A DNA stretch of 64,000 nucleotides from Methylocella tundrae (GCF_038024855.1 NZ_CP139089.1:1860001-1924000); one strand, 5' to 3'; shown: positions 51,260 through 60,363, counted from the stretch's first letter. Notes: generated from the letters alone by a model not told the origin. Made by a program: numbers and translations.

Positions 51260-52870
51260 ATGACTAACCAAGCCGGTTTCTTTAACCCTTCATTCGGAGT
51301 CGAAAAGTTCGGCCTCAAAGATTTGAAGAGCATTTCCTATAACCTCGAGGCGCCACAGCTTTATGAGGAATCCATTCGCCGCGGCGAGGCGAAGGTCGCA
51401 AGGGACGGCCCGCTCGTCGCCGAAACGGGCGTTCACACCGGCCGTTCGCCAAAAGACAAATTCATCGTCCGGGACGCGCTGACCGAAGAGACGATCTGGT
51501 GGGACAACAGCAGCGCCATCACGCCAGCCCATTTCGACGTTCTTTACGCGGATATGCTCGCGCATGCCGCTGGCCGCGATCTCTTCGCGCAGGATCTTTT
51601 CGGCGGCGCAGAGCCCGCCAACCGGGTCAATGTCCGCGTGATCACCGAATATGCGTGGCATTCACTATTCATCCGTAACCTTCTGATCCGGCCATCAAGG
51701 GAGGAGATCCAGTCCTTCGTCGCTGATCTGACGATCCTCGATCTTCCCTCCTTCGAGGCCGATCCGACGCGGCACGGATGCCGCTCGCAAACGATCGTCG
51801 CGATCGATTTCAGCCGCAAAATCGTGCTGATCGGCGGCACCAGCTATGCCGGCGAAATCAAGAAATCGGTGTTCAGCTATTTGAACTTCGTGCTGCCGGC
51901 CAAAGAGGTCATGCCGATGCATTGCTCCGCCAATGTAAGCGGGGACGGCGCCTCGACCTTGTTCTTCGGCCTGTCCGGCACCGGCAAGACCACGCTTTCG
52001 GCCGACGCCGCGCGCACGCTCGTCGGCGACGACGAGCATGGCTGGAGCCCCGAGGGGATCTTCAATTTCGAGGGCGGCTGCTACGCCAAGGCGATCAAGC
52101 TGTCCCGGGAGGCGGAGCCCGAAATCTTCGCCACGACCGAGCGTTTCGGCGCGATCATGGAAAACGTCGTCCTTCATCCGCAGACGCGCGCGCCCGACTT
52201 CGACGATGCGTCGAAGACCGAAAACACGCGGATTGCCTATCCGCTCCATTTCATCGCCAATGCGTCGGCGACGGGGCGCGCCGGCCATCCGACCAACATC
52301 GTCATGCTGACCTGCGACGCCTTCGGCGTCCTGCCGCCGATCGCAAAACTCGAATCGGCGCAGGCGATGTATCATTTCCTGTCGGGCTATACCGCCAAGG
52401 TCGCCGGAACGGAAAAGGGCGTGAGCGAGCCGCAGGCGACCTTCTCGACCTGCTTTGGCGCGCCCTTCATGTCGCGTCATCCGAGCGTCTACGGCAATCT
52501 GCTGCGCGATCTCATCGCGAGGCACGATGTGAATTGCTGGCTCGTCAATACGGGCTGGACGGGCGGTAAATATGGCGTCGGCCGCCGCATGCCGATCAAG
52601 GTCACGCGCGGCCTTCTCGCCGCGGCGCTCGACGGCTCGCTGGCGAAGGCGGCTTATCGCAGGGACACCTATTTTGGCCTGGCGACGCCTCTCGCCGTCG
52701 CCGGGATCGAATCGTCCATACTTAATCCGGTCGAGACCTGGGCCTCGAGAGAAGAGTTCGCCGCTCAGGCGATGAAACTGGTCGATATGTTCCGCGCCAA
52801 TTTCGAGAAATTCGCGTCCCATGTCGACGCCGAAGTCATCGAGGCGCAGCCGGCCGCCGTCGCCGCCTGA
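51260..52870 (+). CDS. pckA: Phosphoenolpyruvate carboxykinase (ATP)
   Basis: ATP-dependent PEPCK that converts oxaloacetate to phosphoenolpyruvate, the first step of gluconeogenesis. It has 536 residues. The kinase P-loop is [14 protein letters not shown] (around residue 237), with [22 protein letters not shown] after it, and the N-terminal [16 protein letters not shown] binds substrate. The ATG at 51260 follows GGAG by 5 nt; the frame opens at 51224 with no better site. A strong terminator lies 36 nt downstream. Confidence 0.96.
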   Translation: MTNQAGFFNPSFGVEKFGLKDLKSISYNLEAPQLYEESIRRGEAKVARDGPLVAETGVHTGRSPKDKFIVRDALTEETIWWDNSSAITPAHFDVLYADMLAHAAGRDLFAQDLFGGAEPANRVNVRVITEYAWHSLFIRNLLIRPSREEIQSFVADLTILDLPSFEADPTRHGCRSQTIVAIDFSRKIVLIGGTSYAGEIKKSVFSYLNFVLPAKEVMPMHCSANVSGDGASTLFFGLSGTGKTTLSADAARTLVGDDEHGWSPEGIFNFEGGCYAKAIKLSREAEPEIFATTERFGAIMENVVLHPQTRAPDFDDASKTENTRIAYPLHFIANASATGRAGHPTNIVMLTCDAFGVLPPIAKLESAQAMYHFLSGYTAKVAGTEKGVSEPQATFSTCFGAPFMSRHPSVYGNLLRDLIARHDVNCWLVNTGWTGGKYGVGRRMPIKVTRGLLAAALDGSLAKAAYRRDTYFGLATPLAVAGIESSILNPVETWASREEFAAQAMKLVDMFRANFEKFASHVDAEVIEAQPAAVAA

Positions 52871-52906
52871 GGCAGGCTTAAAGCACTGCCTGGTCGATAG
52901 TTAAAG

Positions 52907-52932
52907 GGGCCGCCACGACTTCGTGGCGGCCC
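52907..52932 (+). terminator. Rho-independent terminator of pckA
   Basis: GGGCCGCCACG (52907-52917), loop ACTT and CGTGGCGGCCC (52922-52932) form a perfect 11-bp stem followed by TTTG. The upstream TTAAA gives a short T-run on the other strand too, so it may also serve readthrough from the minus strand. Confidence 0.8.
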
Positions 52933-53098
52933 TTTGCCGTCCCGGACCCAGCAAGAAGCCGGCGCGATTCTTACCGGCGAAACAACAAATGCCGCGGCGT
53001 CAGCCGCAGCATCATGGGTGTGGATGCGCGCCTCGACTCGATCAAGGCCTTTGTCTTCAGGACCTCAGGCCGATGACCGGAGGCTCTGCTCCATCAGC

Positions 53099-53944
53099 CT
53101 ATTTGCCGAGCGTAAGCAGCGTGGTGTCGATAGCAAGACTGGCGATGAAGCGATTGCCGCACCAGTTCGGCACGCCGCTGACAATCGTGCACTCCCCGCG
53201 GCTCAGCGAGCTGCCCGAGTAGCGCAAGTCGAGCGTCATCACGTTCCACGTCGCGCCGATGCCGACATTCCAAGTGGTGTAAGACGGTAAATCGAGTCCC
53301 GTCCGGGCTGTTCCGAGGAACTCTTCTCCGACTTCGCCGGAAATGTAGGTCGCGATATCCTTGTAGGGCAACAGCGGCGGGAGGTTTGCCTTCAGCGTAC
53401 CGCTGAGATAGGTCCCACCCGCTCCCGTGTTGACGTAATTGTTCGTGACGAAGAGATTGCCGCCAACGGTAAAGGTGTCATTGATGACGTAGGTCGGCTT
53501 AAAATAAACTTCGTAATAATTGATCGAAACTTGGCCGGGCAACGGGTACGACTGATTCGGATATTCATAATAGAGCGCGCCCACATCCAGCGTCAGGGCG
53601 CCCCAGGTATGACGCAGGCCGCCATACAAATCGACTTCGGCCGCGGGATTGGTGAGTCCATACGCGGTGGGGAAACTGACGTTTGACGTCCATGCGCCGA
53701 GATAGGCGAAATCGAGAAGCCGGGCCTCTACATACCCTTGGGCCGCAAAATGGCCGTTCGATTGATCGACGCCACGGAACACGTAATCATTCGCGAGCTT
53801 CATTCCGAACGCGAAGTCAATCGGAGGAGTCGCGGGCGCTGGCGCCGGCGTCGCCGCCAGATCGGCGGCATAGGCGATTGGCGCTGAAGCCGAAAGAAGA
53901 ATTCCGGCCAAAAGGGATAGTAGCGTATTCGTCCGGCCTGACAT
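53099..53944 (-). CDS. TorF-family putative porin
   Basis: Outer-membrane beta-barrel protein of 281 residues. A signal peptide (MSGRTNTLLSLLAGILLSAS, cut near AYA-AD) is followed by a short Pro/Ala linker and alternating beta strands. FGMKLANDYVFRGVDQSNG and VDLYGGLRHTWGALTLDVGALYYEYP are typical of the TorF putative porin family. Its substrate is unknown. The ATG at 53944 is used; a TTG just before it is also in frame. Its leader and signal peptide closely match those of the neighbouring barrel gene at 54337. Confidence 0.8.
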   Translation of the reverse strand: MSGRTNTLLSLLAGILLSASAPIAYAADLAATPAPAPATPPIDFAFGMKLANDYVFRGVDQSNGHFAAQGYVEARLLDFAYLGAWTSNVSFPTAYGLTNPAAEVDLYGGLRHTWGALTLDVGALYYEYPNQSYPLPGQVSINYYEVYFKPTYVINDTFTVGGNLFVTNNYVNTGAGGTYLSGTLKANLPPLLPYKDIATYISGEVGEEFLGTARTGLDLPSYTTWNVGIGATWNVMTLDLRYSGSSLSRGECTIVSGVPNWCGNRFIASLAIDTTLLTLGK

Positions 53945-54264
53945 CAATGTGGCTCCCCTCGGTCCAAGCTTTGCGTGAACGCAAAAAGGGCACAGGAGCG
54001 AGATTCATTCAATGGCTTATCGCGTCAGGAAAATAATTTGCGTCCCCAGAGATGCATAGCTGCCACACTCAGGGCCCCTATTGGCCGTGCCGCCGCGCAA
54101 AAAGGCATGCGCCAGTTCGCGGGAAGGCGTCGAGGCGCGGCCGGCCCCGGCGCGGCATGGGCCAAGAGCTGAGGCTTTGCATTGATTTTCGCACTGAGAA
54201 CGGCCGCCAAGTCTCCACGAAGGGTCTCTCGCAGCCAATTCTGCGGCGGCTGTCTCAATAAGAA
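53945..54264 (-). other. Leader of the TorF porin gene and non-coding spacer
   Basis: Next to the start codon the minus strand reads GCTTGGACCGAGGGGAGCC, containing the ribosome-binding site GGGGAG. The same words stand in front of the 54337 gene. The rest of the spacer shows no credible gene. Confidence 0.5.
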
Positions 54265-54294
54265 GGGCGCCCCCGCATATCCGCGGGAGCGCCC
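54265..54294 (-). terminator. Terminator of the BBP2-type porin gene
   Basis: GGGCGCCCCCGC and CGCGGGAGCGCCC form a 12-position stem with one mismatch and a 5-6 nt loop, followed on the minus strand by CTTCTTATT. It lies 43 nt beyond the stop of the barrel gene. On the plus strand ATTTTT occurs 6 nt further, so it may act both ways. Confidence 0.7.
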
Positions 54295-54336
54295 TATAGG
54301 ATTTTTCGGAAGCGCGGCCGGCGACCGGCCGAGAGC

Positions 54337-55671
54337 TCAGAACTTGACGAGGATGTCGCCGCCGAAGGTCCACTGGGAGGATTTCGTCGCGACATTGAAG
54401 GGCGTCGTGCCATTCAAGGACGAGTCGTAGCGGATTTCAGGCCGCACCATGACGCTCTTGATCCAGGCCGCGCTCGGGACGTTAAACAGGTTTGGGATCG
54501 GCGGCGCGCTGATATTGAGGCCTGCCGTCAGCTCCAGATAAGTCGTCGGCGCCGGAGCGAAGGCGCCAGCGGGCGGGTATCCGCCGAAGTTCAAGAAGCC
54601 GTGCTCGCTGTTGACGAAATTGAAGTTGCCGGGAGCTCCAAGCGACGAAACAAAAAAGTTATTGTTATCGCGCCAGACCTCGGCGCGGCCGTTGAGCTTC
54701 AGCCAGTCGGTGATGGCATAGGAGGCGTATCCGGCAGCCCCATAAGCGCTGGCGCCGCCAGCTGGTATGTTCGTGTCATCATGGGCGTAGTTGCCTTCGA
54801 ACACGAAGGTGAGTTTATCTGTCGCTTTCCAGGTGACGACGAGGTCATTGAGATAGCGCAAGGTGTTGCTCGGGTAGCAGGCGCAGGCCGCGTCGCCGAG
54901 AGGCGTCGCCGGATTCTGAGGGGCGATGTTTGTGGTCGCCAGAGCAGTCAGGTTGCCGCCGAGCAGGTTGAGGCCGATGCCGCCCTCGAAGCCAACGCCG
55001 GCGTTGTTGTCGCCGGGCCATCCGAAGCCTGTGTTATTGCCGGTATTGAAGCCGGCGTAAATGTCGAGCTCGGGAATGACATGCGCGACGAACGCGGCGC
55101 CGGTCAGCTTGGCTGCGATGCCGAAGTTGTAGATATAGGAATGCGAATAGAAGAAGTTGTTGGTGGGGTCGATGGTTTCTTCGCCCTGAAGCGAAATGAA
55201 CTGGCCGACTTTCGCGTCAATGCCACCCGCAAATACCGAGGTCAGCCAGGGCAAATGCGCCTGAAGATTGGCTTCGACGACGTCAAGCTGGTAGCGGCTG
55301 TTGATCGCGTAGTCGAGTTCGCCCAGGAAGTGAGTGTAGCGAGCGTCCGAGCCATACATGCCCTGGAACTTGAAGCCGAAATCATAGTCTTTCGACGTCG
55401 GATCAATCGGCCGCGCCGCCGTCAAAAGAAACTGATTGAGCAGCAGTGAATTGGCTTTGTCGGTGTAAAGAGAGCCGAAGTTCAGGCCGTTCGACGGAGA
55501 ATCAGGGTTGACGGTTATGCCGGCCTCGACGACTGCGCCGACGGTAAAGGTGTCCCACCATCCTGCCGGCGGTTTAGCCGGCGCTACATCGGCGGCGTAG
55601 GCCAATTGCGCGGAAGCCGACAAAAGGGCCCCCACGCAAAGAGTTGATAGAGTGTTCGTCCGGCGTGACAT
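54337..55671 (-). CDS. Outer-membrane beta-barrel protein, BBP2-type porin
   Basis: Exported beta-barrel protein of 444 residues with signal peptide MSRRTNTLSTLCVGALLSAS (cut near AYA-AD). The start of the mature protein, WWDTFTVGAVVEAGITVNPD, and the later VGQFISLQGEETIDPTNNFF, ending in a Phe (DILVKF), are typical of the putative beta-barrel porin-2 family. The terminal Phe is the usual outer-membrane insertion signal. Two Cys (CACYP) sit in a probable loop. GGGGAG lies 8 nt before the ATG. It is related to the 53099 gene only in leader and signal sequence. Confidence 0.78.
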   Translation of the reverse strand: MSRRTNTLSTLCVGALLSASAQLAYAADVAPAKPPAGWWDTFTVGAVVEAGITVNPDSPSNGLNFGSLYTDKANSLLLNQFLLTAARPIDPTSKDYDFGFKFQGMYGSDARYTHFLGELDYAINSRYQLDVVEANLQAHLPWLTSVFAGGIDAKVGQFISLQGEETIDPTNNFFYSHSYIYNFGIAAKLTGAAFVAHVIPELDIYAGFNTGNNTGFGWPGDNNAGVGFEGGIGLNLLGGNLTALATTNIAPQNPATPLGDAACACYPSNTLRYLNDLVVTWKATDKLTFVFEGNYAHDDTNIPAGGASAYGAAGYASYAITDWLKLNGRAEVWRDNNNFFVSSLGAPGNFNFVNSEHGFLNFGGYPPAGAFAPAPTTYLELTAGLNISAPPIPNLFNVPSAAWIKSVMVRPEIRYDSSLNGTTPFNVATKSSQWTFGGDILVKF

Positions 55672-55970
55672 GGATGCGGCTCCCCTTTAGTCCAAGCCTC
55701 TGACTAAGGTTAAGAAGCGCACATCATGGCAAAGCATTCAATGAATGATCGCATCCTGAAATCGTTTCTCGGTCAAGCGATACATCAGCGCCACAGTTAG
55801 GCCTTTCGCTCGACACGTTGCATTGCAAATGATCAAAGTTGCTTAAGTTTTCACCAGATTTGATCAGTGCCGAGCCACTTCGGGGCTCTTTTGCTTGTGA
55901 GACGCGCCGCTCACGAGCAAGATTTGAAGATCGGCGCGCCGCCAGGCGTCCTCGAACCTTCGGCGCCGAC
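55672..55970 (-). other. Leader of the BBP2 gene and intergenic spacer
   Basis: The minus-strand leader has GCTTGGACTAAAGGGGAGCC just before the start codon, a near copy of the leader at 53945. Further upstream no gene or repeat was recognised. Confidence 0.45.
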
Positions 55971-56867
55971 TCAAAAACGCGTCGTGACACCCGTATAAAG
56001 ATTGAGACCCGGAGATGCCCTGGTCAGGCCGAAATTGGCTCCCGCGTCGAGCTGCACGTTCGGCCGGATCAAATAGGCGAGGCCAAGATCCAGGGTGTAC
56101 TCGGCGGGCGTAAAGGGATCCGTGCCGACGGCTGAGAAGAATTCGACGGAGGCGCTCAGATCCTTGCTGATGAAAGACAGGCTATGGCTGAGATTGGCGA
56201 TATTGACGAGATTTGCGTAGCGCTGGCTGTCGTTGGCGTTTTTCAAGACGTCATACTCAGTCTGCAAAGCGAGAACGAAGTCGCTCGGCAGGTTGATCTG
56301 CATCGGGAGCGCCACACCGCCTTCGACCACGCCATTGCCAAGACCCGGCGCGGCGGAGGGGGCTTTAACGAAAGGGACGAGCGCCATCGCAAAGTCTCCG
56401 CCGTCATTGCCGACAAGATTGATCTTGGTCTTGATGATTGTGTCGCCGAAACCATGGCCGTTGGCGATAAGGCCGCCGGTCTGGTTGCTATGCGTCGCGG
56501 ACGTCAGATAGCCGTAGAAATCGAGTTCCAAATCAATGGAGCTCGTGAGGCCGAGCTTGATCGTCGGATCAGTGGTCTCGAACTGCGTCGTGCCCGCGCC
56601 CGCGACATTGGCGTGGGTGTAGGAGAGAAAATCGCTTTCGATCTGGAAATGACCTGCGTCGACGGTAAAGGGATTGAGGATTTTGGCCGGGCGCTCGGGC
56701 TCGAAGGCCCGCATGGCGTCCGTCGGCGTCGGGTTGAACAGGCTGTAGGCGCTCTTGTCGGGCGCAGGCGCCGAATCATCGGCGCGCGCCGGTTGCGCGC
56801 CAAGCAGGCTGACGAGAAGCCCAACGGAGCAGCCGAGCAAAAGCCGCGTTTTCGACGACAGGACCAT
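55971..56867 (-). CDS. Outer-membrane channel-like protein (phenol MetA-pathway transporter family)
   Basis: Exported protein of 298 residues. A signal peptide (VLSSKTRLLLGCSVGLLVSL...ARA) is followed by a beta-strand-rich region with FTVDAGHFQIESDFLSYTHA, GFGDTIIKTKINLVG and a final Phe (GVTTRF). This resembles the transporter, MetA-pathway of phenol degradation family, a barrel-type group of poorly known function. The ATG at 56867 gives a normal signal peptide, while the frame extends to 56996. The substrate cannot be inferred. Confidence 0.7.
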   Translation of the reverse strand: MVLSSKTRLLLGCSVGLLVSLLGAQPARADDSAPAPDKSAYSLFNPTPTDAMRAFEPERPAKILNPFTVDAGHFQIESDFLSYTHANVAGAGTTQFETTDPTIKLGLTSSIDLELDFYGYLTSATHSNQTGGLIANGHGFGDTIIKTKINLVGNDGGDFAMALVPFVKAPSAAPGLGNGVVEGGVALPMQINLPSDFVLALQTEYDVLKNANDSQRYANLVNIANLSHSLSFISKDLSASVEFFSAVGTDPFTPAEYTLDLGLAYLIRPNVQLDAGANFGLTRASPGLNLYTGVTTRF

Positions 56868-57020
56868 GCACTTTATGGCGCACAGCGGAGCAGCCAATTC
56901 AATTGGCCCAACGCGGCCGGCGCGAAATCGCGACTGGGCGATGTTTTCCCGCCACAGCGCGGCGCTTAAGCGCGAGGCGTTCGGGCGGAGCCGCATTCCG
57001 CCCTTTAAGCCTTTGTTTTA

Positions 57021-57067
57021 CCGCATGACGCCGGCCCGATAAGTCTGCAACTTTCGGCATCATATTT
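57021..57067 (+). repeat. REP-like ~50-bp palindrome, copy B4
   Basis: ATGACGCC (57025-57032), then CCGATAAGT (57036-57044), a 5-nt loop and ACTTTCGG (57050-57057), then CATCAT. It has the same arms as the B1-B3 elements with one bulge. It lies between the serA 3' end and the barrel gene. Confidence 0.65.
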
Positions 57068-57103
57068 TAAGCTGGATGACCGGGCGCGGAGGCCCTCACG
57101 TTC

Positions 57104-58681
57104 TTAAAACCGCAGCGCCTTGACCTCTTTGACGCCAGGCAGTTGCTTGACCTCGGCGAGCACCTTATCCGGCACCAGCCCGTCCACTTCGACGAGGGCG
57201 AGCGACGATCCGCCCTCGCGGTCCCGGCCAAGCGCAAAGGTCCCTATATTGATCGCGGCATTGCCAAGAATGCTGGCGAAGCGGCCGATGAACCCCGGCT
57301 TATCTTCATTGGTGACATAGATCATCGACGGCCCGACCGCGGCGTCGACCTTGATTTCATTGATCGAAATGATTCGTGGCTTGCCATCGTTAAAGACGGT
57401 GCCGGACACGCAGCGCTCGCGGCCTCCAGCTTCGACGCAAAGCGTCACGACCGATTCGAAATCGGCCTCGGCCGCCCTTGTCACTTCATCGATCACGACG
57501 CCGAGCTCCTTCGCCACCGTCGGCGCGGAAACGACATTAACGTCGGCGAGCAGTGGGCGCAGCAGCGCGGCGATCATAGAAGCCGTCAGCGCCTTGATCT
57601 TGAGCTCGCCGACTTCGCCCTCGTAGGTGATCGACACTTTCTTGATATTGCTGTCGATCAGCTGCCCGGCGAAGGAGCCGAGGCGGTCGGCGAGGGCGAT
57701 GAAGGGCTTCAGCTTCGGCGCTTCCTCCGCGGTGATCGAGGGGAAATTAACCGCGTTCGAAATAGCGTCCCGCATCAGATAATCGGACATTTGCTCGGCG
57801 ATCTGCAGCGCGACATTCTCCTGCGCCTCCTTGGTCGAGGCGCCAAGATGCGGCGTGCACACCACATTCGGGTGGCCAAGAAGCGGCGCCGGCTCCTTTT
57901 CGAGAACGTCGAGCGCCGCGCCGGCGACATGACCCGACTCGAGGAGGGCGAGCAGCGCATTCTCATCGAGCAGGGCGGCGCGGCAGCTGTTGATGATCAT
58001 CACGCCCGGCTTGGTCCTGGCAAGATTTTCGGCCGAGAGAATGTTCTTCGTGTGCGGCGTCACCGGAGTGTGCAGGGAGACGAAATCGGCGCGCGTCAGG
58101 AGATCGTCAAGCTCAACCTTCTCCACGCCAAGATCGAAAGCGCGTTCCGGCGACAGGAAAGGGTCGAAGGCGATGACGCGCATGCGCAGCCCGATCGCGC
58201 GGTCGGCGACGATCGATCCGACATTGCCGCAGCCGATAAGGCCCAACACCTTGCCGGTGATTTCGACCCCGAGAAACTTGTTCTGCTCCCATCGTCCGGC
58301 GCGCGTCGAGGCGTCGGCGGCGGGGATATGGCGCGCCACCGCGAACATCAGCGCGATCGCATGTTCAGCCGTCGTGATCGAATTGCCAAACGGCGTATTC
58401 ATCACGATGACGCCCTTGGCGGTCGCCGCCGCGAGGTCGATATTGTCGATGCTGATGCCGGCGCGGCCGATGACCTTGAGGCGCGTCGCGCGTTCGAGCA
58501 GCTTCGACGTCACTTTCGTCGTCGATCGAATCGCGAGGCCGTCGAAGTCGCCGATCGCCTCGGCGAGAGCGTGCTTGTCCCGGCCTAGCTCCGGCTCAAA
58601 CGCGACCTCGACGCCGCGCGCTTTGAAGATGGCGACGGCGGCGGACGAAAGGGAATCCGAAATCAGGACGCGCGGCGGCAA
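57104..58681 (-). CDS. serA: D-3-phosphoglycerate dehydrogenase SerA
   Basis: Oxidises 3-phosphoglycerate to 3-phosphohydroxypyruvate, the first step of serine synthesis. It has 525 residues. The substrate domain has GRAGISIDNIDLAAATAKGV, and the NAD domain has LGLIGCGNVGSIVADRA (around residue 145) and the catalytic CTPHLGASTKEAQ. A long ASB-type insert follows, and a C-terminal ACT domain (IYVTNEDKPGFIGRFASILG) senses serine. The TTG at 58681 is preferred since GGAGAA lies 5 nt upstream and homologues start with xPRVLISD; ATG at 58714 is the alternative. serC lies upstream on the same strand. Confidence 0.94.
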   Translation of the reverse strand: MPPRVLISDSLSSAAVAIFKARGVEVAFEPELGRDKHALAEAIGDFDGLAIRSTTKVTSKLLERATRLKVIGRAGISIDNIDLAAATAKGVIVMNTPFGNSITTAEHAIALMFAVARHIPAADASTRAGRWEQNKFLGVEITGKVLGLIGCGNVGSIVADRAIGLRMRVIAFDPFLSPERAFDLGVEKVELDDLLTRADFVSLHTPVTPHTKNILSAENLARTKPGVMIINSCRAALLDENALLALLESGHVAGAALDVLEKEPAPLLGHPNVVCTPHLGASTKEAQENVALQIAEQMSDYLMRDAISNAVNFPSITAEEAPKLKPFIALADRLGSFAGQLIDSNIKKVSITYEGEVGELKIKALTASMIAALLRPLLADVNVVSAPTVAKELGVVIDEVTRAAEADFESVVTLCVEAGGRERCVSGTVFNDGKPRIISINEIKVDAAVGPSMIYVTNEDKPGFIGRFASILGNAAINIGTFALGRDREGGSSLALVEVDGLVPDKVLAEVKQLPGVKEVKALRF

Positions 58682-58857
58682 GGGGCTTCTCCAATGCGCC
58701 TCAACCAAGCGCATTTATCAAATGGACCTACTCCCAAGCCATTTTCAAGCCAGGCAGCAAGGGTTGCGCGATTTGGCGGCAGGCTTGTGAAGGCGGCCCT
58801 CTATGAAGTGAGCGCCGCCGCGGTGCAAGGGCGGCGTTTCCTGCGTTGGCGCAGAAG

Positions 58858-58898
58858 CAAAAATAATGGGCGCCCTCCCGTGAAGAGAGAACGCCCCT
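58858..58898 (-). terminator. Terminator between serC and serA
   Basis: On the minus strand GGGCGTTCTCTC, loop TTCAC and GGGAGGGCGCCC pair over 12 positions (three G-U) and are followed by ATTATTTTTGC. It lies about 33 nt after the serC stop. It suggests that serC and serA are at least partly separate transcripts. Confidence 0.7.
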
Positions 58899-58929
58899 TG
58901 AGCCAAATGCAATCGGATGATCGCGAGGT

Positions 58930-60105
58930 TCAGGCCGCTTTCGCGAAAAACTCGCGCTTCGCCTTGGCGTAGGCATAGTCGAGCCATTGCGTCAGCGCGA
59001 TCAGATCGGTTGTGTCGACTGTCGCGCCGCACCAGATTCGCAGGCCGGGAGGCGCGTCGCGGTAAGAGTTGATGTCATAAGCGATGTCCTGCGCTTCGAG
59101 GAAGCTCACGAGCTCCCTGGAGAACGCTGCCTCCGCCTCGGGTCCGCCGGCGACAACCGCCGGATCGACGATTTTGAGGCAGGCGGCGGTTGTCGAGCGG
59201 ATCGCAGGATCAGCGGCGAGAAAGGCGACCCAGGGCGTTCTTTCAACCCAATCAGCCATCACCTTCGCGTTGGCGTTGACGCGCGCGATCAGCGCATCGA
59301 GGCCGCCGATGGATTTCGCCCAGTTCAGCGCATCGAGATAATCCTCGACGCAGAGCATCGACGGGGTGTTGATCGTCTCGCCCTCGAAAATAGCTTCGAT
59401 CAGCTGGCCCTTCTCGGCGAGACGGAACAGCTTTGGCACGGGCCACGGCGGCGTATAGGTCTCGAGCCTTTCAACCGCGCGCGGGCTCAGGATCAGCATG
59501 CCATGAGCCGCCTCGCCGCCGAGCACTTTCTGCCAGGAATAAGTGACGACATCGAGCTTGTCCCAGTCGAGCTTCTGGCCGAAGGCGGCCGATGTCGCGT
59601 CGCAAATGGTGAGGCCCTTGCGGTCGGCGGGAATGAAATCGCCGTTCTGCACGCAAACGCCCGACGTCGTGCCGTTCCAGGCGAAAACGACGTCATGATC
59701 GAAGTTGAGGCTTGAAAGATCGACGATCTCGCCATAATCGGCGACCATCGCGCGGGCGTTTTCCAGCCGCAGATGCTCGACGATATCAATGACCCAATGT
59801 TCGCTAAAAGCTTCCCAGGCGACGACGTCGACGCCGCGCTGCCCCAGAAGAGACCACAAGGCGGCCTCGACGGCGCCGGTGTCGGAGCCCGGCATGATGC
59901 CGATGCGATAATCGGCCGGAACCTGCAAGATCTCGCGAGTGAGATCGATTGCAAGCTTCAGCTTGGATTTGCCAATGGAGGAGCGGTGCGAACGGCCCGA
60001 TGGGGCGTTCTCAAGGTTTTCAAGCTTCCAGCCCGGACGCTTGGACGCAGGACCGCACGAAAAATAAGGCCTCGCCGGTTTCACGGCGGGAGTCGACGCT
60101 ATCAT
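58930..60105 (-). CDS. serC: Phosphoserine aminotransferase SerC
   Basis: PLP enzyme that transaminates 3-phosphohydroxypyruvate to phosphoserine. The 391-residue protein is of the alphaproteobacterial type: N-terminal RPYFSCGPASKRPGWKLENL, GRSHRSSIGKSKLKLAIDLT, SDTGAVEAALWSLLGQRGVD, and SWQKVLGGEAAHGMLILSPRA with the PLP Lys (around residue 191). The ATG at 60105 is preferred to that at 60114 because AAGGA lies 8 nt before it, while the first ATG overlaps that site. An RNA element precedes the gene. Confidence 0.93.
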   Translation of the reverse strand: MIASTPAVKPARPYFSCGPASKRPGWKLENLENAPSGRSHRSSIGKSKLKLAIDLTREILQVPADYRIGIMPGSDTGAVEAALWSLLGQRGVDVVAWEAFSEHWVIDIVEHLRLENARAMVADYGEIVDLSSLNFDHDVVFAWNGTTSGVCVQNGDFIPADRKGLTICDATSAAFGQKLDWDKLDVVTYSWQKVLGGEAAHGMLILSPRAVERLETYTPPWPVPKLFRLAEKGQLIEAIFEGETINTPSMLCVEDYLDALNWAKSIGGLDALIARVNANAKVMADWVERTPWVAFLAADPAIRSTTAACLKIVDPAVVAGGPEAEAAFSRELVSFLEAQDIAYDINSYRDAPPGLRIWCGATVDTTDLIALTQWLDYAYAKAKREFFAKAA

Positions 60106-60110
60106 TTTTG

Positions 60111-60166
60111 CCATCCTTACAGATGGGCGCCCCTCGTTGGGGAGGGGTGTCCCGTCTATAGGGATA
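60111..60166 (-). promoter_or_regulatory. serC-type RNA leader element and promoter -10
   Basis: On the minus strand the leader folds as AGACGGG-aca-CCCCTC / GAGGGG-cg-CCCATCT with loop CCCAAC (60122-60157), followed at once by the ribosome-binding site TAAGGA. The shape and position match the serC RNA motif described upstream of alphaproteobacterial serC genes. A promoter TTGACG (60184-60189), 17 nt, TATCCC (60161-60166) would start transcription right at this hairpin. Confidence 0.6.
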
Positions 60167-60199
60167 GGGTCTACCTTTTAAGACGTCAAGCCGCCGGTT

Positions 60200-60213
60200 T
60201 GACGCAGGCGTCA
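60200..60213. promoter_or_regulatory. Palindromic operator candidate TGACGCAGGCGTCA upstream of serC
   Basis: Perfect 6-2-6 palindrome 11 bp upstream of the serC -35 box. It is identical to the core of the site at 20828-20843 before the suhB-like RNA. Its place just upstream of -35 suits an activator. The binding protein is unknown. Confidence 0.4.
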
Positions 60214-60363
60214 TCGACTTCAACAAAATATCGCCTTCCCCGTCATTTTCTGTGCAAATCGCCATAAGGCGTTATCTTAGCCGCGAGTGAAACGGTTCCC
60301 TTCAATCGCGACTTGTTCCGAACCGCGCCCACAACGGCGCCGGCGATGAAATCGTCTGGCCCG

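Noticed and set aside
57143-58588. 481-codon open frame antisense to serA
   Set aside because: Shadow of serA with Arg/Asp-rich low-complexity sequence.
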